The notes beneath the pieces were generated by a model, which saw nothing but the letters and a program-made list of their open reading frames with translations, did no database searches and was not told where the DNA came from. From the NCBI GenBank assembly GCA_030602715.1, contig JAUVZD010000001.1, positions 62,001 to 126,000 of the forward strand: a stretch of DNA of 64,000 nucleotides, read 5' to 3'. Below are positions 32,547 to 41,908 of this stretch, piece by piece. A program made the position numbers and the translations under genes. How positions within the stretch are numbered: the first letter of the stretch is position 1; every line of letters begins with the position of its first letter. The stretch is from Candidatus Coatesiibacteriota bacterium. GTDB taxonomy: Bacteria; RBG-13-66-14; B26-G2; JAUVZD01.

Positions 32547-32941
32547 TAAGGCGCTCAATGAGGCCCAGTCATCTGGTGCAGATGGAACGGAAGGGCGAGA
32601 CTATCCACATCCACGACACCTGGTGTAAAGCCTGTGGCATCTGTGTGGCTCTGTGTCCCCAAAATGTTCTGGCTATGAACGAGATGGGTTATCCATATGT
32701 AGCCAATGAGGAAGCCTGCACCCGCTGTGGGCTCTGCGAACTGCATTGTCCGGACTTCGCCATAGACATCTACAAAGCGGGCGAGGTTCCTTTTGATGCC
32801 GCCCATCGCACCTATATCAATGAGGGGAATAATAAGGCAAGGGGTAATGATAAACAGGGAAAGACAGAAGATATGGTTGGAGATGGGGGCGAAAGGAAAA
32901 AGCCAAAAGCTGAAAAAAAGAAAAAGGCACATACGAAATAG
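32540..32941 (+). CDS. korD: 2-oxoacid:ferredoxin oxidoreductase delta (ferredoxin) subunit
   Basis: The 133-residue protein has two 4Fe-4S motifs, CKACGICVALCPQNVL and CTRCGLCELHCPDFAI (residues 29-74), in the spacing seen in KorD subunits. A lysine-rich tail follows. It would carry electrons from the KorAB thiamine enzyme. The korA, korB and korC genes lie 6.4 kb further on, separated by a polysaccharide cassette. The GTG start is supported by GGGAGG a few bases upstream; an ATG six codons later is possible. A terminator follows. Confidence 0.85.
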   Translation: MVVRRSMRPSHLVQMERKGETIHIHDTWCKACGICVALCPQNVLAMNEMGYPYVANEEACTRCGLCELHCPDFAIDIYKAGEVPFDAAHRTYINEGNNKARGNDKQGKTEDMVGDGGERKKPKAEKKKKAHTK

Positions 32942-32960
32942 GATAAGGATTGCTTTCGCT

Positions 32961-32990
32961 AACCCCCCAATCTTTGGGGGGTTCGTTTTA
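32961..32990 (+). terminator. Terminator between korD and the polysaccharide cassette
   Basis: Perfect ten-base arms AACCCCCCAA and TTGGGGGGTT with a three-base loop, followed by CGTTTTA. Confidence 0.82.
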
Positions 32991-32993
32991 TCC

Positions 32994-33022
32994 TTGCCTG
33001 GTCGCTGGTTTCATCTTATATT
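32994..33022 (+). promoter_or_regulatory. Promoter for the polysaccharide cassette
   Basis: TTGCCT at 32994-32999, a 17-base spacer and TATATT at 33017-33022, about 37 bases before the first cassette gene. Confidence 0.6.
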
Positions 33023-33058
33023 CACCATTATAGCTCATCTTACGAGAGAGGAGCCCCC

Positions 33059-34501
33059 TTGTCTAAAGATAGATATTGGAATTTATGGATCGACCGGGTT
33101 ATTCTGCTCATCTGCTCGCTTATACTGTTGTCTTGGCACATTTTCAAGCCGGACATTTCCTATGCTGCCCTGGTCGGTCTGTTGGCGGCTGTGGCTTGCG
33201 TTTTGACTTTGGTGGACCCACTGCGTTGTCTCTTCTTACTGCTCGTCTCCATCGTCTTTGAGATAAGCGGAGACCTTTTCGGCACCTTTACCGTCTCCTC
33301 CACCGAAGTAATCCTGGCTGTCTTCCTGGCTACCTGGCTGGTGGTTATAATCCTGCGCCGACAGGTGCACGACAATCGGATTCCCCTGGCAGGTTGGATT
33401 CTGCTCTTCGTTGCGGTTCTGGTAGCCACCCTGACCACAGCCCTGGACAAAGCCGGCACCATTAAACATATCTTTCGCTGGCTGGAGCTTTTCGTTGCCA
33501 TGATATTAGTGGTCAATGTGGTGAGGGGGAGGAATCTTCTCCGCTTCTGGAATGCCTTCCTCTTCGCCGTTTACGCAGGAGCCCTGATAGCAATACTACA
33601 GTCGTTTATTCCCTTCTTTATTTCCATTTTCCCTCCACCAGCCGCCCACGAACCGGCGGTAATCTTCAAAGCGCTGGTGCGGGTTCACGGCTCTTTTGAA
33701 TTTCCCAATCTCCTTGCCGCCTTCCTCAATCTGGGCTTATTCCTCTCACTGGGAGGTATCCTGCACGGTTATAAGCGGAGAGTGGAGTGGGTTTTTCACC
33801 TGGTGGGTCTGGCGCTAATTATCATCGCCCTGGTGCTTACCTACTCCCGTGGAGGGTGGCTCTCCGCTTTCGTCGCACTGCTTTTCCTGTTCATCCTCAC
33901 TTTTGTGAGAAACTGGTGGCCGAGAAGGAGGCTGGCGATTATCGGTCTGGTCGTCCTGGCATTGCTGGTTGTCACCATTCCTCTCACCCCTGTCTTATTT
34001 CATGGTGTATATCAAAGGGTAACCTCGGTTGGGGAGCTGGAAAGTGAAGCCCCGGCAGTTGACCGGGCAAGCAACCTGCAGAACGGACTGCGGATGGTTG
34101 CCGACCGTCCGCTTCTGGGAATAGGCACGCTGGGGAGCGATTATCAGGTGATGCAGGAGGTGGAGGCGGAATATGGTATCGTTGACCTTTCAAAAAATGC
34201 CTGGGGTTATACCTTTATTCTTTATCTGCAGATAGCTGTGGAATACGGGCTTTTAGGTCTGGTCACGTTCTTACTCTTTATCGTGATGGTTTACAGAAGC
34301 TTTTTCAGGGCACTGCGCAGGGACAGCGCCTCGCCTCTGGTGGGTGGGGTGCTTTCAGCACTAACGGTATTTTTATTGCACGGTTTCTTTGAGGTGATGA
34401 TGTTCAGGAGCATGCTTGTTGCTTTGGGCATTCTTCTGGGTATGGGCTTCGCTCTCTGTAAGAGGGGAGAGGATGGTTGGGGATACCCAGGAGAGGATTA
34501 G
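33059..34501 (+). CDS. O-antigen ligase/polymerase family membrane protein
   Basis: The 480-residue protein has about 11 membrane helices and the Wzy_C-type loop. The features visible are VHGSFEFPNLLAAFLNLGLF near residue 215, LALIIIALVLTYSRGGWLSA, the large loop with DRASNLQNGLRMVADRPLLG and the late ALTVFLLHGFFEVMMF. Such proteins link or polymerise surface glycans in the periplasm. The TTG start follows AGAGGAG. It is the first gene of the cassette, and its 3' end overlaps the flippase gene by 29 bases. Confidence 0.85.
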   Translation: MSKDRYWNLWIDRVILLICSLILLSWHIFKPDISYAALVGLLAAVACVLTLVDPLRCLFLLLVSIVFEISGDLFGTFTVSSTEVILAVFLATWLVVIILRRQVHDNRIPLAGWILLFVAVLVATLTTALDKAGTIKHIFRWLELFVAMILVVNVVRGRNLLRFWNAFLFAVYAGALIAILQSFIPFFISIFPPPAAHEPAVIFKALVRVHGSFEFPNLLAAFLNLGLFLSLGGILHGYKRRVEWVFHLVGLALIIIALVLTYSRGGWLSAFVALLFLFILTFVRNWWPRRRLAIIGLVVLALLVVTIPLTPVLFHGVYQRVTSVGELESEAPAVDRASNLQNGLRMVADRPLLGIGTLGSDYQVMQEVEAEYGIVDLSKNAWGYTFILYLQIAVEYGLLGLVTFLLFIVMVYRSFFRALRRDSASPLVGGVLSALTVFLLHGFFEVMMFRSMLVALGILLGMGFALCKRGEDGWGYPGED

Positions 34502-35936
34502 CGGTGCGGCAAGGAATGTAGCCTTCAAATTCTTATCCGAGGTAGTGGGGAAGATGCTCCTGTTGTTTTACGCCGTCCTCCTCACCCACTTCCTCAACGC
34601 CGAACTTTTTGGTCGTTTTACCTTCGCCCTCACTCTGGGGGGGATGTTAGCCCTGATAAGCGACCTGGGTCTTCCGGTCATCGCCTCCCGGGAGATAGCC
34701 CGAGTATCATCCGGGCAGGTTCGTTCCCTCTTCGCACGGCTCATCAATATTAAAGTTATCGTCCTAATCCCCATAGCCCTCATCTCCCTGGGTCTATATC
34801 TATTCTGGCCCGCCGATTCCAACATCCCCGCTTCGCTCCCCGCCGTCCTCACCATCTCCATCGCCTTGACCCTGGTGATGGAGCTTTTTGCCTCCGCACT
34901 GCGAGCCCGCTTTCGGGGCGGAAGAGAAGCTCTCTTGTTCATATTCCAGAGAGGGGTGCTTCTTCTGGGAACCGCCGGATTGCTATTGCTCGGCGGGGGA
35001 CTGGTCTCCGTCGGATGGGCTCACCTGCTGGCTTCGGCGTCCGGTGTGGTTGTAGGCTTCCTCCTGCTAACACCGTTGTTTGGCAAAAGTGAGGGGGCTC
35101 ATTTTGCGCCCCCCAAAAGAGGCAAACTTCTCTCTTCCGCTCTGCCCGTTTTCGCCGCCTCGCTTTTCATCACCGCCTACTTTCGCATAGACATCCTCCT
35201 CCTCCGCTGGCTGGGGGTAGGAGACGGAGAGATAGGTTATTACGGTGCCGCCTTCCGACTGATAGACGCCATTATGGTCCTGCCGGCGCTCTTCGTCGCC
35301 GGCATATTTCCTGCACTGAGCTCCTTTTTCAGCGGGAGGGAGGAGGTGGACAAGGAGACCTTTCGTAAGAGCGGGGAGCTCTCACGGGTGCTTGCGGTGC
35401 TCGGCTTCGGGATAACCTTGCTCCTCTTCCCCTTGACCGAGCCTCTGGTGCGCATAGCTTTCGGAGCGGAGTTTGCGCCTTCCGCGGCTACTCTGCGGAT
35501 TCTCCTGTGGGCGTTGCCCCTCATCTTCATCAACTATCTGCTGTATTATCTTATCATTGCCATGGACCGCCAGAAGCTCAACCTCATCCCCACCGCTGTC
35601 TGCCTGGTCTTCAACCTGACCTTAAATCTCCTGCTCATTCCCCATTTCGGCATAATGGCTTCCGCTGCGGTCACCATAGGAACCGAGCTCGTCCTGTTTG
35701 CCTTTCTGGTCGCATTCACATTTCGCAGGGTGGACATCCCGGCGGGCAGATTGATGCTTGTCGCCGTTGGGGCGGTGCTCTGCGGTGGTTTCCAGGTGTG
35801 GAGCGGAGGTTTCTGGGGTTTGGCAGGTTTTATTGTCTTCATCGGCTGGTCTTTTTTGGTGGGGGGGATTACCCCGGCGGATTTCACCCTGGTCTTTTCC
35901 GCACTTCGGCGAAGGGGGGTGGGGGAGGGTGCTTGA
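34473..35936 (+). CDS. Polysaccharide flippase (Wzx/MATE-like)
   Basis: The 487-residue protein has 12-14 membrane helices. It opens with ISGAARNVAFKFLSEVVGKM, then LLTHFLNAELFGRFTFALT, DLGLPVIASREIARV and GYYGAAFRLIDAIMVLP, typical of the polysaccharide biosynthesis (Wzx/RfbX) group. It would flip lipid-linked oligosaccharides across the inner membrane. The ATG at 34473 follows GAGGGGAGAGG; the frame is open further upstream but without a signal. Confidence 0.88.
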   Translation: MVGDTQERISGAARNVAFKFLSEVVGKMLLLFYAVLLTHFLNAELFGRFTFALTLGGMLALISDLGLPVIASREIARVSSGQVRSLFARLINIKVIVLIPIALISLGLYLFWPADSNIPASLPAVLTISIALTLVMELFASALRARFRGGREALLFIFQRGVLLLGTAGLLLLGGGLVSVGWAHLLASASGVVVGFLLLTPLFGKSEGAHFAPPKRGKLLSSALPVFAASLFITAYFRIDILLLRWLGVGDGEIGYYGAAFRLIDAIMVLPALFVAGIFPALSSFFSGREEVDKETFRKSGELSRVLAVLGFGITLLLFPLTEPLVRIAFGAEFAPSAATLRILLWALPLIFINYLLYYLIIAMDRQKLNLIPTAVCLVFNLTLNLLLIPHFGIMASAAVTIGTELVLFAFLVAFTFRRVDIPAGRLMLVAVGAVLCGGFQVWSGGFWGLAGFIVFIGWSFLVGGITPADFTLVFSALRRRGVGEGA

Positions 35937-35937
35937 G

Positions 35938-36873
35938 GTGAGCGTCATCGTCCCCACCAGGGACCGTCCGGACCTCTTAGCCCGCTGTCTTGAGTCGCTG
36001 AAGGAACAGGGGTTGGATTCAATGGAGATAATCGTGGTTGACGATTGCTCCCTCGGAGACCGAACCCGCTCCATAGCTCGTGGTGCGGGGGCGGTCTATA
36101 TTCGCCAGGACTATCCCCAGGGTCCCGGAGGGGCTCGCAATCGTGGTCTGGAGCGTGCCAGGGGTTATGTCGTCGCCTTTATAGATGACGATTGTGTGGC
36201 TTCTTCGGGGTGGCTTTCCGCCGGTCTGGCTCATTTTAAGGACGGCACCATCGGCGGTGTGGAGGGACGCACAGAGGCGGAGCCGAAGGGTGACCTTTCT
36301 CCCTTCTCCCATTATATTGAAAATTTAGAGGGAGGAGGCTACCAGACCTGCAACATCTTCTATCGCCGGGACGTCCTTCGCTCCGTCGGCGGATTTGACC
36401 CCTCCTTCCCCATATTTCGGGAGGACGCAGATTTGGCTTTTCGGGTGATGGAACTGGGCTTCTTAATCCCCTTTGAGCTCAAGGCTCTGGTCTATCATCC
36501 TCCACGACCCACTTCCTACATCACCCCCCTGAAACATGCCCTCCGACACCATTTTGACCCCCTGCTCTCCAAACGCCACCCCCATAGTTACCGGGCAATG
36601 GGGAGTTTCGCCCTCGCCCGCAGTCACTACGGCGCTTACCTGGGCTACGTCTGCTGGATAGTCTCTATAGTCGGGGGCTTTTGGTGGCTTGCGCTCATCG
36701 GAGCGGTGCCCTGGCTGGTGAGCCAGATTTATAGCACTCAAAAAGCCTGCCGGGGGAAGGGTGGGGGGATGAAGGATAGGGTCATGGTTTTCCTGGTCAA
36801 CCTGGCGGTCCCCCTGGTCCGTCTGGTGGCGGTAGTTGGCGGCTGGATTCGCTTTGGGAAGCTGGTGCCCTAA
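35938..36873 (+). CDS. Family 2 glycosyltransferase with C-terminal membrane segment
   Basis: The 311-residue protein starts SVIVPTRDRPDLLARCLESL and shows IIVVDDCSLGDRTRSIA, GGARNRGLERARGYVVAFID with the DDD metal site, and REDADLAFRVMELGF. A hydrophobic segment lies near residues 240-265. It probably adds a sugar to the lipid-linked glycan. The GTG at 35938 is chosen, nine bases after GGAGG; a GTG at 35929 touches that site. It overlaps nothing but begins one base after the flippase stop. Confidence 0.85.
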   Translation: MSVIVPTRDRPDLLARCLESLKEQGLDSMEIIVVDDCSLGDRTRSIARGAGAVYIRQDYPQGPGGARNRGLERARGYVVAFIDDDCVASSGWLSAGLAHFKDGTIGGVEGRTEAEPKGDLSPFSHYIENLEGGGYQTCNIFYRRDVLRSVGGFDPSFPIFREDADLAFRVMELGFLIPFELKALVYHPPRPTSYITPLKHALRHHFDPLLSKRHPHSYRAMGSFALARSHYGAYLGYVCWIVSIVGGFWWLALIGAVPWLVSQIYSTQKACRGKGGGMKDRVMVFLVNLAVPLVRLVAVVGGWIRFGKLVP

Positions 36874-36901
36874 TGGTCCTTGTCCTTTGCGCAAGCTGTC
36901 C

Positions 36902-36930
36902 TTGCCCTTGTGGATAAGGGCTGTTATAAT
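36902..36930 (+). promoter_or_regulatory. Internal promoter of the polysaccharide cassette
   Basis: TTGCCC at 36902-36907, a 17-base spacer and TGTTATAAT, an exact consensus extended -10 ending at 36930. It indicates that the following glycosyltransferase starts at 36970 and not at an upstream TTG. Confidence 0.75.
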
Positions 36931-36969
36931 CTCAAAAGTTGTGGTCTATTTTTTTGCTGGGGTAATCTC

Positions 36970-38112
36970 TTGAGAGTTGCCATAGACGCCCGTTGGCACA
37001 TAAAAAGTTCGGGGGGGATAGTTACCTATCTGCTCAACCTGCTCACCTACCTGGCGAGGATGGATGGGGGGAACAGATATTGCATCATCTACAACGATGA
37101 CGAGAGCAGGAGGGCAATCTCCATGCTCTGTGGCTCTCCCCCAAACTTCAATTTCGTGGCTTGCTCATCTACACCATATTCCCTGCGGGAGCAGGTGGAA
37201 CTGCCCCATCTTTTATCCATATATAAATGTGAATTGCTCCACAGCCCCCACTTTATGATTCCCCTCTCTCCAATGGCTACTAAGCTGATAATTAATATCC
37301 ACGACCTCATCCCCCTGATCTTCCGGAGGTATCTTCCTCCATCTTCTAAGGTGAGGAGACACTTCTGGCTTTATAGCCGTTTCGTGCGGCGTTGTGCCCG
37401 CTGTGCCGACCACATCATCACCGGCTCTCATAATTCGGCAAGGGATGTAATCTCCCTGTTGGGCGTCTTCCCCCAGAGAGTGAGCGTAATATATCACGCC
37501 GTCGCCTCGTCTTTTAAGCCCGCCGAAGGTTCAGATGAGATTGATGGCTCAAGGCGGAGGCTGGGCATATCCAAACCATATCTTCTCTTCGTGGGGCGTC
37601 AGGACTATAATAAGAATCTGCGAACGGTGGTGGAGGCTTTCCTCATCCTGCGCAGGATGGGCTACGACTTGATGTTGGTCCTGGTGACCGAGCCGGGTGA
37701 GTATTATCATCAGGTGGAGGGATACATAAGGGAGGACGGGGCGGAGGGGGATGTGGTGGTGACCGGCACCCTACCGTATTCACAAATACCTCCCCTTTAT
37801 CAGGGGGCGCTGGCTCTGCTAATACCCTCATTGTATGAGGGCTTCGGTCTTCCGGCGCTGGAGGCTATGGCTTGCGGGACGCCGGTCATCTCCTCCCATC
37901 TCGCCTCCCTGCCGGAGGTAGTGGGTGAGGCGGGGATATATGTTCATCCTGAAAGGGAGGACCAGATTGTGGAGGCGGTGGTGCGCCTGATAGAGGAGGA
38001 CGGTCTGCGGGAGAAGCTCTCTGGTGCGGGAATTTTGCAGGCGGGTAAGTTCCGCTGGGAGGATATCGCCGGGCGGACGATAGAACTATACCGGCAGGTG
38101 GTCGCTAGATGA
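36970..38112 (+). CDS. Family 4 (GT-B) glycosyltransferase
   Basis: The 380-residue protein begins [20 protein letters not shown]. It has the GT4 donor-site features [39 protein letters not shown] and the [18 protein letters not shown] motif with its conserved glutamates. It should transfer a nucleotide-sugar to a growing glycan with retention. The TTG at 36970 is chosen because a strong promoter lies between 36902 and 36930. It overlaps the next gene by four bases. Confidence 0.87.
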   Translation: MRVAIDARWHIKSSGGIVTYLLNLLTYLARMDGGNRYCIIYNDDESRRAISMLCGSPPNFNFVACSSTPYSLREQVELPHLLSIYKCELLHSPHFMIPLSPMATKLIINIHDLIPLIFRRYLPPSSKVRRHFWLYSRFVRRCARCADHIITGSHNSARDVISLLGVFPQRVSVIYHAVASSFKPAEGSDEIDGSRRRLGISKPYLLFVGRQDYNKNLRTVVEAFLILRRMGYDLMLVLVTEPGEYYHQVEGYIREDGAEGDVVVTGTLPYSQIPPLYQGALALLIPSLYEGFGLPALEAMACGTPVISSHLASLPEVVGEAGIYVHPEREDQIVEAVVRLIEEDGLREKLSGAGILQAGKFRWEDIAGRTIELYRQVVAR

Positions 38113-39350
38113 GCCCGAGGGAAAAGGCTATCCGTATCCTAGATATAATCATCCTTTCTGGGTTGGCGGTCTTCTTCGCAAGCGCCTCGCTCTCCATATC
38201 GGTGATTAAGTTGTCCAGCGGTTTTTTAATTCTTCTGCCCTGGATAATCAAATCCATCATAGAGAGAAGGATAAGCGGGGCTTTCTGGACCAAACTGGAG
38301 ATTCCCATCTTGGTATTCTTGCTGGTGTGCCTGATTACCTCCCTTGCCAGCTATCGCATCGGGGGCTGGGATTATGTCATACGTGCTCTGGGGTGGTTCC
38401 CACATTCGGCGACATTCTTTTTGGTAATCTTTATGGTAGCATTCAATTTGCGGGGGAAGTATCGCCGTCCACTCTGCTATCTCCTCATTCTGGGTGCGGT
38501 GTTAAACAGCTTGGTCGCCCTGGGACAGTTCACCCACACCATATTTACCTCCGGCAGCCTGATGGAGAATAGACCCAGCGGTATGCTCTTCTATATGACT
38601 TTCGGAAGCATCGTCGTTATGGCTGCCTCCCTCTCCCTCTCCATGGCGGTTTTTGACCAAGGCGGTGGATGGAGGAGAGTCATTCTCTGGCTGTCCTTCG
38701 CCGTGCTCACTTTGGGTTGTGCGGTCTCTCTGGTTCGCTCCGCACTTTTGGGTCTTTTTGTAACAATTTTCACAATTATTCTCTTGAAAGGGAGGAAGAT
38801 TTTTATTATCATACCCCTCTTATTTATTATGGTGCTTATGTTGGTTCCCCAGGTGCGTGAGCGAGTAACCGAGACCTTCATCTTTGGTGAGGGTGGTCTT
38901 TCTCTGAAGCTGGCTAATGAATACGATGAACGTCTGTATATTTACAGGAGTGGTTGGGAGATGGTCCGCCGTTATCCTATCCTGGGGGTGGGAATGCGAA
39001 ATGTAGCCTGGGAATATACCCATTTCCGGGAGAAAGAAGCGGTGCGCCATTACAGCCATCTGCACAACAATATTCTACAAGTATCCGCCCAGTCGGGGGT
39101 CATCGGGTTGGCTTCGTTTATCGCTTTGATAGTCTCTTTCTTCTGGGTCACCGTCCGGCGGTTCAAATTGAAGGATGCTGAGGATGGCCACCCACCCCTG
39201 GACCGGGCTTTAGCCGTCGCCGCCATCGCCGGATTGGCTGGTTTTCTGGGTGTGGGGATCTTTGAGTATAACTTTGGAGACTACGAATCGTGCAATTTTC
39301 TTATGATTCTTTTGGGGCTTGCCCTCAGCCGCAGCGATTCATCTAATTGA
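38109..39350 (+). CDS. Second O-antigen ligase/polymerase family membrane protein
   Basis: The 413-residue protein has about ten membrane helices. The features visible are the LVALGQFTHTIFTSG region, LGCAVSLVRSALLGLFVTIF and a periplasmic loop with the YDERLYIYRSGWEMVRRYPI and YSHLHNNILQVSAQSG motifs, which match O-antigen ligases (WaaL type). Having two such proteins in one cassette suggests one polymerase and one ligase. It overlaps the preceding gene by four bases and ends 14 bases before korA. Confidence 0.85.
   Translation: MSPREKAIRILDIIILSGLAVFFASASLSISVIKLSSGFLILLPWIIKSIIERRISGAFWTKLEIPILVFLLVCLITSLASYRIGGWDYVIRALGWFPHSATFFLVIFMVAFNLRGKYRRPLCYLLILGAVLNSLVALGQFTHTIFTSGSLMENRPSGMLFYMTFGSIVVMAASLSLSMAVFDQGGGWRRVILWLSFAVLTLGCAVSLVRSALLGLFVTIFTIILLKGRKIFIIIPLLFIMVLMLVPQVRERVTETFIFGEGGLSLKLANEYDERLYIYRSGWEMVRRYPILGVGMRNVAWEYTHFREKEAVRHYSHLHNNILQVSAQSGVIGLASFIALIVSFFWVTVRRFKLKDAEDGHPPLDRALAVAAIAGLAGFLGVGIFEYNFGDYESCNFLMILLGLALSRSDSSN
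39319..39347 (+). promoter_or_regulatory. Possible promoter for korABC
   Basis: TTGCCC at 39319-39324, a 17-base spacer and TCTAAT at 39342-39347 inside the end of the preceding gene. It would let korABC be expressed apart from the polysaccharide genes, but the -10 is imperfect. Confidence 0.35.
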
Positions 39351-39364
39351 TAAGAGAGCAGAAG

Positions 39365-40510
39365 ATGACAGAAAGAGAGGAGCGAAGACAATTATTGTCC
39401 GGAGCGGAAGCCATCGCCAGCGGGGCGATAGCGGCCGGTCTGCGCTTTTTTGCAGGCTATCCCATCACCCCTTCCACGGAGATCGCCGAGATTCTCTCCA
39501 TAAAACTCCCCAAAGTGGGGGGGAGCTTTATCCAGATGGAGGATGAGATCGCTTCCATCTCCGCAATTATCGGGGCTTCCATCGGGGGGGCGAAGTCAAT
39601 GACCGCCACCAGCGGTCCGGGTTTCTCCTTGATGATGGAGGGGTTAGGATTTGCCTGTATGGCTGAGATTCCCATTGTGGTGGCAAATGTCCAGCGTGGT
39701 GGACCCAGCACAGGACTGCCCACCAAGGTTGGTCAGGGTGATGTCCTGCAAACCCGCTGGGGAACACACGGCGACCACGCCATAATCGCCCTTTCGCCCT
39801 CCTCAGTTTATGAATGTTTTACCATAACCGTTCGTGCCTTCAATCTGGCGGAGAGGTATCGGGTTCCGGTCATCATCCTCACCGATGAGAGCGTAGCCCA
39901 TATGCGGGAGACGGTGGTTTTGCCACAGGAGGGAGAGTATGAGGTAATAGACCGGGAGCTACCCACAGTCCCGCCGGAGTGGTATTTACCTTATGATCGG
40001 GCGCATGGCGGTGTAGCCCCGATGGCTAGCTTTGGGAGCGGTTATCGTTATCACATCACCGGCTTGACCCACGACGCGCACGGCTTCCCGACCTCGGTCT
40101 CTGAGGAGGTGGATGACTGTATCCGTGGTCAGATTGAAAAGATTATATTCAATCTGGATGATATAGTTGAGGTGGAACAGTTGTATATGGATGACGCCGA
40201 GATAATGGTGGTATGTTATGGAATAACCGCCCGAGCCGCCAAGGAGGCGGTGGAGATAGCCCGAAGCAAGGGGATTGCTGTAGGTATATTGAACCTGCTT
40301 ACCATCTGGCCGTTTCCGGTGCAACTGCTTCAGACGATAACCGAACAGATAAGAGTTGCCATAGTCCCGGAGATAAATATGGGACAGATAATTCGGGAGG
40401 TTAAAAGCTCCGTGGAGGGACGGTGTAAGGTGGTGGGGATAAATCGGGTTGACGGTGATAATATCTATCCCCATCAGATTCTGGAAAAGATAAGTGAGGT
40501 TCTATCATGA
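39365..40510 (+). CDS. korA: 2-oxoacid:ferredoxin oxidoreductase alpha subunit
   Basis: The 381-residue protein shows FFAGYPITPSTEIAEIL, FIQMEDEIASISAIIGAS, MTATSGPGFSLMMEGLGFA and VQRGGPSTGLPT, the pyrimidine-binding half of the thiamine enzyme. With KorB it decarboxylates a 2-oxoacid, most likely 2-oxoglutarate, to acyl-CoA while reducing ferredoxin. The gamma domain is a separate gene (korC) here. The ATG at 39365 is preferred over an ATA-preceded upstream TTG. It overlaps korB by four bases. Confidence 0.93.
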   Translation: MTEREERRQLLSGAEAIASGAIAAGLRFFAGYPITPSTEIAEILSIKLPKVGGSFIQMEDEIASISAIIGASIGGAKSMTATSGPGFSLMMEGLGFACMAEIPIVVANVQRGGPSTGLPTKVGQGDVLQTRWGTHGDHAIIALSPSSVYECFTITVRAFNLAERYRVPVIILTDESVAHMRETVVLPQEGEYEVIDRELPTVPPEWYLPYDRAHGGVAPMASFGSGYRYHITGLTHDAHGFPTSVSEEVDDCIRGQIEKIIFNLDDIVEVEQLYMDDAEIMVVCYGITARAAKEAVEIARSKGIAVGILNLLTIWPFPVQLLQTITEQIRVAIVPEINMGQIIREVKSSVEGRCKVVGINRVDGDNIYPHQILEKISEVLS

Positions 40511-41331
40511 TATCCGAGAAGATGCGCAAATATCTGCGCCCGACCAAAAAGTTTCCTCATGTGTGGTGCCCGGGGTGTGGAATAGGAACAATTATGGGCG
40601 CCATCGTGCGAGCCATTGATAAATTAAAGCTGGATGCGGATAAAATTGTTATGGTATCCGGCATCGGCTGCACCTCCCGCATGCCGGTCTATCTTGACTT
40701 TAATACCCTGCATACCACCCACGGTCGGGCGCTGGCATTCTCCACCGGACTGAAGCTGGCTCGCCCGGAGTTACACATAATTGTGGTAACCGGCGACGGG
40801 GACGCCTGCGCCATCGGTGGAAACCACTTCATCCATTCCGCCAGACGGAATATTGAGATGACTATGATAGTGGTGAACAATAGTATTTACGGCATGACCG
40901 GGGGACAGGTCTCTCCCACCACCCCTTACCAGGCATACGGCACCACTGCCAAACTGGGAAATATTGAGCGTCCCTTTGACATTTGCGATCTAGCCATCGC
41001 TGCCGGCGCCATCTATGTGGGCAGAGCTACATGTTATCATTCCACTTTGATGGAGAAGCTGGTTTATGACGCCCTGCAGAAAGACGGTTTCTCGGTAATA
41101 GAGGCAATCGCTCAGTGTCCCACCTTTTTTGGAAGGCTCAACGACTTCAAGAATGTAGTGGAGATGGTGAATTGGCAGAAAGCCAATGCTGTCCCCGTCA
41201 AGAAAGCGGAGAAGATGAGCTCCGAGGAACTTGAGGGCAAGTTCACCATCGGGCTCTTGCACGATGTTGACTTTCCAGAATACACAAATTTATATAGAAA
41301 GCTGATGAAGAGAGCCCAGGGGGGCGGATGA
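40507..41331 (+). CDS. korB: 2-oxoacid:ferredoxin oxidoreductase beta subunit
   Basis: The 274-residue thiamine-diphosphate-binding subunit shows FPHVWCPGCGIGTIMGAIV, SGIGCTSRMPVYLDFNTLH, the GDGDACAIGGNHFIHSARRN Mg-ThDP motif and NNSIYGMTGGQVSPTTP. Its 2-oxoglutarate specificity is the usual annotation but could also be another 2-oxoacid. It overlaps korA by four bases and is followed by korC after one base. Confidence 0.94.
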   Translation: MISEKMRKYLRPTKKFPHVWCPGCGIGTIMGAIVRAIDKLKLDADKIVMVSGIGCTSRMPVYLDFNTLHTTHGRALAFSTGLKLARPELHIIVVTGDGDACAIGGNHFIHSARRNIEMTMIVVNNSIYGMTGGQVSPTTPYQAYGTTAKLGNIERPFDICDLAIAAGAIYVGRATCYHSTLMEKLVYDALQKDGFSVIEAIAQCPTFFGRLNDFKNVVEMVNWQKANAVPVKKAEKMSSEELEGKFTIGLLHDVDFPEYTNLYRKLMKRAQGGG

Positions 41332-41332
41332 G

Positions 41333-41908
41333 ATGGTTGGACGGCGGATCAGGCTCTCCGGTTCAGGTGGACAGGGCTTGCTCCTGGCGGGGCTTATGCT
41401 CGCAGAGGCGGCGGGTCTCCATGACCGCAAATATGTCAGTCAGACGCAGTCCTACGGTCCCGAGGCGAGGGGAGGGGCAAGCCACTCGGATATAATTATA
41501 AGCGACCGACCGATAATCTTCCCCATTCCGGATAAGGTGGATGTCCTGCTTGCCCTCAACCAGAAGTCGGTGGACAGGTTCTATCCCTCTCTGGTGGAAG
41601 ACGGGGTTTTCTTGGTTGACGATAGTCTGGTGGAGAGCCTGCCCACCCACCCCGCCTATCGGATTCCCTTTACCACCATAGCTTACGAGAATTTCAAAAA
41701 TCGCATCGTCACCAATGTGGTTGCTTTGGGAGCCTTGAATGAGCTGGCTGAGCTGGTCAGCCCAGATGCATTGCGCAAGGCGGTTTCTAAGAGAGTACCC
41801 CACGCCCACTTGAAAATAAATTTGAAAGCCCTGGATTTGGGAATCGCTGAGGGCAAGAAAGTCAAAACGGGGAAGGTATCCGAACATCTGGAGGAGTGGG
41901 AACTGTAA
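41333..41908 (+). CDS. korC: 2-oxoacid:ferredoxin oxidoreductase gamma subunit
   Basis: The 191-residue protein starts RRIRLSGSGGQGLLLAGLML and shows QSYGPEARGGASHSDIIIS, the CoA-binding gamma-subunit pattern. It completes the Kor enzyme with korA and korB; the ferredoxin-type delta subunit is at 32540. Its stop overlaps the ndk start by one base (TAATG). Confidence 0.92.
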   Translation: MVGRRIRLSGSGGQGLLLAGLMLAEAAGLHDRKYVSQTQSYGPEARGGASHSDIIISDRPIIFPIPDKVDVLLALNQKSVDRFYPSLVEDGVFLVDDSLVESLPTHPAYRIPFTTIAYENFKNRIVTNVVALGALNELAELVSPDALRKAVSKRVPHAHLKINLKALDLGIAEGKKVKTGKVSEHLEEWEL

